A stretch of DNA of 64,000 nucleotides from CALZIK01 sp945787635 (GTDB taxonomy: Bacteria > Acidobacteriota > Thermoanaerobaculia > Multivoradales > JAHEKO01). The DNA is taken from assembly GCA_947259725.1 (NCBI GenBank), contig CAMYNM010000009.1:62001-126000 (forward strand), written 5' to 3'. Shown here piece by piece: positions 57,879-64,000 of this stretch (position 1 is its first letter; every line of letters begins with the position of its first letter). The position numbers and the translations under genes are program-made. The notes beneath the pieces were generated by a model, which saw only the letters and a list, made by a program, of their open reading frames with translations, did no database searches and was not told the origin of the DNA.

Positions 57879-59220
57879 GGGTCATCACGGCTTCTGCGGC
57901 CACGATCGAGGCGTAGACGCCGTTGGGGCCGTAGCCGAGGGGTTTGGCCAGAGCGTAGGCGAGCGGGATCTCGAACAGCCAGAAGGCGAACAGGTTGATG
58001 ATCGTCGGCGTCACCGTGTCCCCGGCTCCGTTGAACGCCTGCACGAGGACCATGCCGAGCGCGTAGACGACGTAGCCGTAGCTCACGATTCGCAGGCAGG
58101 CGGCGGCATTGGCGGCGACGGACGCGTCGTGTGTGAACAGTCCGACCAGCCCCTCGGCCCAGACGATAAAAATCAGCCCGATCACTCCGAGGAACGCCAT
58201 GTTGTAGAAGCTCGATCGCCACACCGCCGCCTGCGCGCGATCGGGTTGCCCGGCTCCGAGGCTCTGGCCGACGAGCGTCGCCGCGGCGTTGGACATTCCC
58301 CAGGCGGGTAGGAAGGCGAAGATCAGGATGCGGATGGCGAGCGTGTAGCCCGCTAGCGCCGCCTCGCCGAAGGTCGAGACGATCCGCACCAGCGCGACCC
58401 AGCTGGCAGTCGAAACCAGGAACTGGAAGATGCCGAACAGCGACACGCGGATGAGCCGATACGCGACATCCGGTGCCAGCCGCAATTGCTCCTTTGTGAT
58501 GACCACTCGAGTGCGGCCGCGAAAGAGCGTCCACAGTTGAAAGGCGACTCCGGTGCCGCGACCGATGGTGGTCGCGACCGCCGCTCCCGCAAGACCGAGC
58601 TCTGGAAACGGGCCGAGGCCGAAGATCAGGCACGGATCGAGCACGATATTGATGATGTTGGCCAGCCACAGCGAGCGCATCGCCATCGACGCGTCACCGG
58701 CTCCCCGAAATACGGCGTTGATCAGAAAGAGCAGGAAGATCGTGACGTTGCCGGCGAAGATCACTCGGGTGTAGATGGCGCCGCCCTCGATCAACTCCGC
58801 GCTGCCACCCATGAGGCCGAGCAGTCTGGGAGCACCGAGTCCCCCAATCAGGCCTACGAAAAGAGCGAGAGCGACGCCCAGAATGATGGCCTGCACCGCC
58901 GCCACGCCGGCGGCCTCGGGCTTCTTCTCACCGATTCTGCGAGCCACCATGGCGGTGGTTCCCATGCTCAGGCCCACCGCGATCGCGTAGAGGATGGTCA
59001 GCATGGCCTCGGTCATGCCGACAGTGGCCGCCGCCGTGGCCCCCAGTTTCATGACGAAAAAGACGTCGGCCACGGCGAACACCGACTCCATCGACATTTC
59101 CAGCATCATCGGCACCGAGAGCAGCAGGATCGCGCGCCCGAGCCGCTCCTGGGTGTAGTCGAACTCGACGCCGCGGATCGAGTCGCGCAGGTCGCGCCAG
59201 AGCGTGGGGGAGTCAGTCAT
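57826..59220 (-). CDS. MATE-family efflux transporter
   Basis: A 464-residue, twelve-span transporter of the NorM/DinF type. PMMLEMSMESVFAVADVFFV and MGTTAMVARRIGEKKPEAA are the repeated family motifs of the first half, and IFAFLPAWGMSNAAATLVGQ the matching motif of the second half. Exports cationic drugs or metabolites with Na+ or H+. The ATG at 59220 gives the full family length. Confidence 0.92.
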   Translation of the reverse strand: MTDSPTLWRDLRDSIRGVEFDYTQERLGRAILLLSVPMMLEMSMESVFAVADVFFVMKLGATAAATVGMTEAMLTILYAIAVGLSMGTTAMVARRIGEKKPEAAGVAAVQAIILGVALALFVGLIGGLGAPRLLGLMGGSAELIEGGAIYTRVIFAGNVTIFLLFLINAVFRGAGDASMAMRSLWLANIINIVLDPCLIFGLGPFPELGLAGAAVATTIGRGTGVAFQLWTLFRGRTRVVITKEQLRLAPDVAYRLIRVSLFGIFQFLVSTASWVALVRIVSTFGEAALAGYTLAIRILIFAFLPAWGMSNAAATLVGQSLGAGQPDRAQAAVWRSSFYNMAFLGVIGLIFIVWAEGLVGLFTHDASVAANAAACLRIVSYGYVVYALGMVLVQAFNGAGDTVTPTIINLFAFWLFEIPLAYALAKPLGYGPNGVYASIVAAEAVMTLMAVVFFRRGKWKEREI

Positions 59221-59324
59221 GTGTTGGACTTGTCCGACGTCGGGGCCGGCAGTCGGGTTCGAGGCTAGGCGGGCGTCCCGCCGGAGATTACATTTTGACC
59301 CGGCGTTGGTAAAGTGAGCCTTCT

Positions 59325-62300
59325 ATGCGTTGCTCTGGCTGCGGTGCGGAGAATCCCGCCGAAACCAAGCTCTGCGTAGGATGCGGGAGTGAGCTGTCGG
59401 GATCCGATTCCCGAGAAGACGACACCTTGGAGGCGCCGGCGGATTCGGCCTCTGATGAGTTGTTGTTCGGCCGCTATCGCCTCCTCGAAGAGCTCGGTCG
59501 CGGCGGAATGGGCCGCGTTCTTCGAGTCCTGGACAGCAAGATCCATGAGGAGATCGCGCTCAAGCTGATCCATCCCGAGGTCTCCTCCAGGCCGGGAGTG
59601 AAGGATCGCTTTCGCAATGAGCTCAAGCTCGCGCGCAAGGTGGCGCATCCAAACGTCTGTCGGGTCTTCGATTTCGGAGAGTACGAAGGCACGCCATTCA
59701 TCACCATGGAGTTCGTGGCGGGCGAGGATCTCGACGGCGTGCTCAAGAAGTACTCGCCGCTTGCTACCGATCGCGCTCTCGAGATCGTCACCGGCATCTG
59801 CAGGGGCCTGGCCGAAGCGCATCGGCTCGGGGTGGTTCATCGGGATCTGAAACCCCGCAACGTCCAGATCGACCCGGCCGGCGTGCCGCACATTATGGAC
59901 TTCGGTCTCGCTCGGTCTTCGGAGGTCGATGGCAGGACGATCGCCGGGACCATGCTGGGCACGCCTCACTACATGTCTCCGGAGCAGGTCGAGGGCGTCG
60001 AGGCCGATCACCGGGCCGACATCTACTCGCTGGGAGTGATCTTTTTCGAGATGGTCGTCGGTAGCCGACCCTTCGAAGGGGACTCGCCGATCGGCATCGC
60101 GGTCAAGCATCGATCGGATCCGCCCCCGATTCCGAGCGAAGTCAACACGGGTGTGCCTCGGGCGCTTTCAGCAATCATCCTCCGTTGTCTGGAGAAGCGG
60201 CCCGAGGACCGGTTCGAGTCGGCGAATGAGCTCCGGCGGGCTATCGAAGTCTTCGCCGACCCGGCCGCGGCCTCTCCCGCGGCTCCGAGCGTCGCCAAGA
60301 TCGAGCCGCCCTCGATCGTGGCCGAGCTGCTGGCCCAGGACGGTACTCAGATCGAGGAGTCGCTCTTCGCGAATCGAGAGCAGCAACTGGCTCATCTGGA
60401 CGAGCGATTGGAGCAAGTACTGGCGGGCGAGGGCCAGGTGATGTTCGTGACCGGCAGTCCCGGAAGCGGCAAGACCGAGCTCACCGCGCGTTTCGTCGAG
60501 CTCGCCCAAAGACGGATTCCCGACTTGCTGGTCATCGGCGGCAAGTGCAACGCGCAGACCGGAACCGAGTCGCCGTATCTTCCCTTCCGGCAGACTCTCG
60601 AGCTGCTCACAGGCGACATCGAGACCCGTTGGGCCTTGGGCCGGATAGGAGCGGAGCAGGCGGTACGCCTCTGGCAGGCGGCGCCGAGCGGCGTGTCGAT
60701 ACTGATCGAAGAAGGGCCGGCCCTTGCCGGGACTCTGCTCAACCCGGAACGGCTGTTGCGCCGGGCGAAAAAGGCCGGCATGACCGGTGCGGTCATGCAG
60801 TCCGTCGAGCGGCGGGTCGCGGAGTCGACCGTGGACGTCCAGGCTGTCGAGCAAGAGATTCAAGACCAGTACACAAGGGTGCTCTTCCGACTTGCCGAGA
60901 GCGCGCCGTTGATTGTGATTCTGGACGATCTGCATTGGGTCGATCAGGGTTCGGTTCGGCTGCTGTCGCACCTTGGCGGACAGCTCGGCGGACATCGGGT
61001 GCTGGTGGTCGGCACCTACCGGCCGGAGGAGATTCGGTCGACGGCCACCGGAGAGAGGCACCCGCTCGAGCCGGTGGTCAACGAGCTGGCGTCGCGGTTC
61101 GGAGATCTGGCCATCCAGCTGGATGCGGGCTCGGACCGGGCGTTCCTCGACGCCTACCTGGACACCCATGTCAACCGGCTGGACGAGGAATTTCGCAAGG
61201 CGCTTCTCGAGCACACCAAAGGGCACGCCCTGTTTACCGTGGAGCTCCTCAGGGATCTTCAGGAGCGAGGGGTCCTGGTGCAGGTCTTCTCGGCGGCCTC
61301 GGGCGAGGTCCTCGAGCTGGGGGATGACGGTGCCACGCAGGGCGTGTGGCAGGTGGCCGGCGAGGTCGATTGGAGCGCGCTGCCGGCGCGCACCGAGGGA
61401 GTGATCGCGGAGCGATTGGGCCGGCTTCCAGAGGAGCTGAGGGAGCTGCTGCTCTGGGCCGCCGTGGAAGGTGAGGAGTTCACGGCCGAGGTTCTGGCCA
61501 AGGTCTTGAATCAAGAGGTGCGCTCCGTCGTTCGCACCTTGAGCGGCGAGCTCGACAAGCGCCATCGGCTGGTGCGGGCACAGTCGGTACGCCGCTCGGG
61601 CGGGAAGCGGCTCTCCCTCTATCGCTTTCGTCATGTCCTCTTTCAGAAGTTCCTCTACGGCGAGCTCGACGAAGTCGAGGTCGCCTACCGCCACGAAGAC
61701 GTCGGCAACGCCATGGAAGAGGTCTACCAAGCGGATCGCGATGACCTGGCGGTCCAGCTGGCGCGACATTTCGCCCTGGCCGGACTCGAGGAGAAGGCGT
61801 TCTCCTACAGTAGGCTCGCGGGCGAGCGCGCGCTACGGCTTTCCGCCTACGCCGAGTCGATCCCGCAGTTCCAGAAGAGCCTCGAAATGCTCGACCGGTT
61901 GCCCGAATCGGAAGACCGGAGCCGGGACGAGCTGCAAATTCTGTTGGCCTTGGCTTCCGCGTTGATGGCCACCGCCGGTTACTCGGGGCGCGAGGTCGAA
62001 GAGGTTTGCAACCGGGCGCGAAAGGTGGCCGAGGCATCGACGACGCAACAGGAGAATTTCGTTCTTCTCTTTCGGCTGTGGTCGGTGCACTTCGTGCGTG
62101 GCGATGCCGACGCGGCTCCCGATCTGGCACGGCAGCTTCACGTCATGGCCGGCAAGGCCGACGATCGGGTGACCCAGGCGGTGGCCGACTTTGCCCAAGG
62201 GGTCTCGTTCTTCTGGGCTGGCGCCCAGCCCGCCGCCGCCGAACTGCTCGAGGCCGCGGTCGCCGAGTACGATGTCGAGAAGCAGCTGGAGAGGTCGTTT

Positions 62301-63101
62301 CTCTACGGGTTGGGAGATCCTCTCTTCACCGCGCGCACCTACCGCGCTTGGAACCTCGTGCTTTCCGGGGAGATCGGCCGAGGCTGGGCTCGGCAGGAGC
62401 AGGTGCTGGCCGATGCCGAAGCGCTGGACGAGCCGTTCACGCTGGTTCTGGCGCTGTCCTTCTCAGCGGCCATTGGGCAGGACATCGGGCTTCCCGTGAG
62501 CGTCATTCAGGAGTTCTCCGAGAGGGCCGACAAGCTCGTCAAGGAGCACGGCTTCGCCTTCTGGTCGGCGACGACAACGATCTTGTTCGGCTGGTGCAAT
62601 GCCCAGTTGGGCGACAAGAACGGGATCGATCAGCTACTCCAGGGGCTGACCCTGCACGAGGCGGTGGGCGCCAAGCTCGGCCGCCCCGGCTACTACCTCA
62701 AGCTGGCGGAGGCGTGCCTGGCTCATCGGAGGACCGCCGACGCCCTCGACGCGATCTCGAAGTCGCTCGAGATGTCGTCGCGGCACCTCGATCGCTGCTT
62801 TGACGCCGAAGCCCTCCGGTTGCGGGCGCTGATCGAGCAGGAGGAGAGCCCGGAGCTCGCGGAGGCTTCCTTCCGGGAAGCCCTGACCGTGGCCGAGACC
62901 CACGCGGCGTGCCTGCTGCAGCTCAGGGCCGCGGTGGGACTTGCGCGCCTGCATCAAGAGCAGGGCCGGCTCGGCGAGTCCGTGGAATACCTCGAGCACG
63001 TCGTCGGACTCTTCGGCGACGAAGAGCTGGCCTATCTCGAGCACGCCCGCGACCTTCTCGCCGAGGCCCGGGGCGAGACCTTGCCGGGAGCCGGCGCCTA
63101 G
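59325..63101 (+). CDS. Zinc-ribbon, Ser/Thr kinase, ATPase and TPR fusion regulator
   Basis: A 1258-residue multidomain protein. Residues 1-22 are a zinc ribbon (Cys3, Cys6, Cys17, Cys20). Residues about 48-320 are a PknB-type kinase: GRGGMGRV loop, Lys in EIALKLIH, HRDLKPRNV, DFGLARS and APE-equivalent YMSPEQV. From about residue 350 an AAA_16/STAND-type ATPase follows, with Walker A GSPGSGKT and Walker B LIVILDDLHW. Residues about 780-1250 are TPR-like helical repeats. No membrane span, so a cytosolic signalling switch in which the TPR part may sense a partner. Its stop overlaps the convergent methyltransferase stop by 4 bases. Confidence 0.9.
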   Translation: MRCSGCGAENPAETKLCVGCGSELSGSDSREDDTLEAPADSASDELLFGRYRLLEELGRGGMGRVLRVLDSKIHEEIALKLIHPEVSSRPGVKDRFRNELKLARKVAHPNVCRVFDFGEYEGTPFITMEFVAGEDLDGVLKKYSPLATDRALEIVTGICRGLAEAHRLGVVHRDLKPRNVQIDPAGVPHIMDFGLARSSEVDGRTIAGTMLGTPHYMSPEQVEGVEADHRADIYSLGVIFFEMVVGSRPFEGDSPIGIAVKHRSDPPPIPSEVNTGVPRALSAIILRCLEKRPEDRFESANELRRAIEVFADPAAASPAAPSVAKIEPPSIVAELLAQDGTQIEESLFANREQQLAHLDERLEQVLAGEGQVMFVTGSPGSGKTELTARFVELAQRRIPDLLVIGGKCNAQTGTESPYLPFRQTLELLTGDIETRWALGRIGAEQAVRLWQAAPSGVSILIEEGPALAGTLLNPERLLRRAKKAGMTGAVMQSVERRVAESTVDVQAVEQEIQDQYTRVLFRLAESAPLIVILDDLHWVDQGSVRLLSHLGGQLGGHRVLVVGTYRPEEIRSTATGERHPLEPVVNELASRFGDLAIQLDAGSDRAFLDAYLDTHVNRLDEEFRKALLEHTKGHALFTVELLRDLQERGVLVQVFSAASGEVLELGDDGATQGVWQVAGEVDWSALPARTEGVIAERLGRLPEELRELLLWAAVEGEEFTAEVLAKVLNQEVRSVVRTLSGELDKRHRLVRAQSVRRSGGKRLSLYRFRHVLFQKFLYGELDEVEVAYRHEDVGNAMEEVYQADRDDLAVQLARHFALAGLEEKAFSYSRLAGERALRLSAYAESIPQFQKSLEMLDRLPESEDRSRDELQILLALASALMATAGYSGREVEEVCNRARKVAEASTTQQENFVLLFRLWSVHFVRGDADAAPDLARQLHVMAGKADDRVTQAVADFAQGVSFFWAGAQPAAAELLEAAVAEYDVEKQLERSFLYGLGDPLFTARTYRAWNLVLSGEIGRGWARQEQVLADAEALDEPFTLVLALSFSAAIGQDIGLPVSVIQEFSERADKLVKEHGFAFWSATTTILFGWCNAQLGDKNGIDQLLQGLTLHEAVGAKLGRPGYYLKLAEACLAHRRTADALDAISKSLEMSSRHLDRCFDAEALRLRALIEQEESPELAEASFREALTVAETHAACLLQLRAAVGLARLHQEQGRLGESVEYLEHVVGLFGDEELAYLEHARDLLAEARGETLPGAGA

Positions 63102-63895
63102 CCGGGTTTTCTGGCGACCGCCAACAGGCCGTCGCGGACCATCGCCGCTAGGGTCACGTTGGTGAAGAAGAGATCGCGCGACGACACGACCCAGCCGTTC
63201 TCGGAGGCGTGAGCGGTGATGAAATCGGTGAAGTGCCGCCGGAAACCACCCCAGGTCTGGTCGAGAGCGGGCTCGACCTGCACTTCCTCAAAGCCGACCT
63301 CCGCGAGCTGGCGGGCGTAGGCGGTCCGGTTCGCCACGTAGTTGGCCCAGGGCACCGTGGGGGCGCCACGCATCATGAGCAGATCCGAGACCGCCAGGGT
63401 TCCACCCGGTCGGAGCACGCGTAGCGCTTCTTCGAGAAAGCGCCGACGAGTGTAGAAGTGAAACGCCGCTTCCACGCAGATCACATGATCGAAGTAGTTG
63501 TCCGGAAACTCCATGGCCGAGGCGTCCATCCGGTAGAAGGAAACCCCCGGTGCCCGGGTTCTCGCGGCCGCCAGCTGCGGCACCGAGATGTTGATCGCCG
63601 AGACGTCGTCAGGTGTGAAGTGCTCGGTTAGCCGCCGGGTCGTCGCGCCTTCGCCGCAGGCGACGTCGAGCACTCGGCCTTCTGCGTCTCCCAGGAGTCC
63701 AGCAAGACGGTCTACCAGGCGGTCACAGGCCTCGGTCGCCGTTCGAGTCGAGGCGTCCCAGTAGCCGAGGTTGGCGTAGCCGCTGTCGCCGTAGAACGCT
63801 TTCAGGATCGGGTCCTTGAAGAACCCACGGTAGAAAACGTCGAGTGCCCAGGAGTCGAAGGGCCTCTTCGAAGCGTCAAGGATGGTTGTAGCCAA
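63098..63895 (-). CDS. Class I SAM-dependent methyltransferase
   Basis: A 265-residue enzyme: RVLDVACGEGATTRRL is motif I, NISVPQLAAAR the post-I acidic/helix region, FDHVICVEAAFHFYTRR motif IV, and LRPGGTLAVSDLL motif V, like the small-molecule/sterol-type C- or O-methyltransferases. The TTG start at 63895 overlaps the upstream gene's end by 20 bases. A later start is not evident. Probably acts with the adjoining flavoprotein in one pathway. Confidence 0.87.
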   Translation of the reverse strand: MATTILDASKRPFDSWALDVFYRGFFKDPILKAFYGDSGYANLGYWDASTRTATEACDRLVDRLAGLLGDAEGRVLDVACGEGATTRRLTEHFTPDDVSAINISVPQLAAARTRAPGVSFYRMDASAMEFPDNYFDHVICVEAAFHFYTRRRFLEEALRVLRPGGTLAVSDLLMMRGAPTVPWANYVANRTAYARQLAEVGFEEVQVEPALDQTWGGFRRHFTDFITAHASENGWVVSSRDLFFTNVTLAAMVRDGLLAVARKPG

Positions 63896-64000
63896 CGATC
63901 TCCTCGAGAGCGGGCCGTTTGGAGATGGCGTGCGCCGCGAGTCGGCCGGACATCACGGCCGACTCCACACAGCCGAGGTTGTGACCGCAATCCGTCCAGT
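63876..64000 (-). CDS. C-terminal end of a probable FAD-dependent oxidoreductase (partial)
   Basis: About 40 C-terminal residues, cut by the window edge. WTDCGHNLGCVESAVMSGRL has the usual last FAD-contacting motif of flavin amine oxidase-like proteins, followed by AAHAIS and the terminal EEIVGYNHP. The TGA stop is at 63876-63878. It overlaps the start of the methyltransferase, so the two are probably translationally coupled. The exact class cannot be told from this tail. Confidence 0.6.
   Translation of the reverse strand, partial: WTDCGHNLGCVESAVMSGRLAAHAISKRPALEEIVGYNHP

Noticed and set aside
1..64000. tRNA, rRNA, CRISPR arrays, prophage or insertion sequences
   Set aside because: Read for tRNA T-loop-like motifs, rRNA segments, regularly spaced repeats and transposase motifs; nothing convincing seen. 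A tRNAscan and Infernal run would settle the RNA part.

Overview
The window reads as one continuous stretch of a high-GC, Gram-negative bacterial chromosome. LpxC (lipid A synthesis), a TonB-dependent receptor, several lipobox lipoproteins and a complete System I cytochrome c maturation operon show a diderm cell that makes c-type cytochromes. The mix of genes (fused E1 alpha/beta dehydrogenase, DUF1684 and DUF1579-like proteins, Ser/Thr kinase-ATPase-TPR fusion, many sulfatase/phosphodiesterase-fold proteins, orphan MbtH) resembles Acidobacteriota, possibly the Thermoanaerobaculia side of that phylum. That assignment is an inference from gene content, not a phylogeny. I saw no rRNA, tRNA, CRISPR array, phage gene or transposase.

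Layout. 1-9.5 kb: GH20-type glycosidase, a BNR-repeat protein coupled to a ubiquitin-like MoaD/ThiS protein (minus strand), then a response-regulator-receiver/LpxC fusion and a fused TPP-dependent E1 dehydrogenase (plus), then an M24 aminopeptidase and SufT (minus). Small palindromic repeats built on CGGTCGAC/GTCGACCG lie between these genes. 9.5-10 kb is a non-coding, lower-GC stretch with a 28-bp tandem duplication. 10-15.2 kb: M19 dipeptidase lipoprotein, Lrp/AsnC regulator, DUF1579-like protein, TerC protein and two membrane proteins. 15.2-24.7 kb: a TonB receptor followed by ccmABCDEFGHI, with most neighbouring genes overlapping by a few bases. 24.8-30.3 kb: beta-lactamase-fold hydrolase, divergent radical SAM/SPASM protein, methyltransferase-like protein, SGNH hydrolase, MbtH-like protein and a Cys-containing exported protein.

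30.3-38 kb: PQQ-type sugar dehydrogenase and sulfotransferase (minus), then a plus-strand run of two paralogous phosphodiesterase/alkaline-phosphatase-fold proteins, a tiny ribbon-helix-helix protein and a three-span membrane protein. This run is the best candidate for an undescribed system. 38.3-45.1 kb: methyltransferase, epimerase, alkyltransferase-like DNA repair protein, two exported proteins, then a UDP-galactopyranose-mutase-like flavoprotein coupled to a family 2 glycosyltransferase.

45.1-57.2 kb is a surface-glycan region. The minus-strand operon (51820 down to 45137) encodes GT2, flippase, GT4, polysaccharide deacetylase, serine-acetyltransferase-like enzyme and a polytopic GT-C-like protein. 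Divergent from it are two paralogous GT-C-like membrane proteins and a lipoprotein with a sulfatase fold whose catalytic and metal-binding positions look lost. 57.5-64 kb: small CBU_0592-type membrane protein, MATE transporter, a 1258-residue zinc-ribbon/kinase/ATPase/TPR regulator, a methyltransferase and the C-terminal end of a probable FAD-dependent oxidoreductase cut by the window edge.
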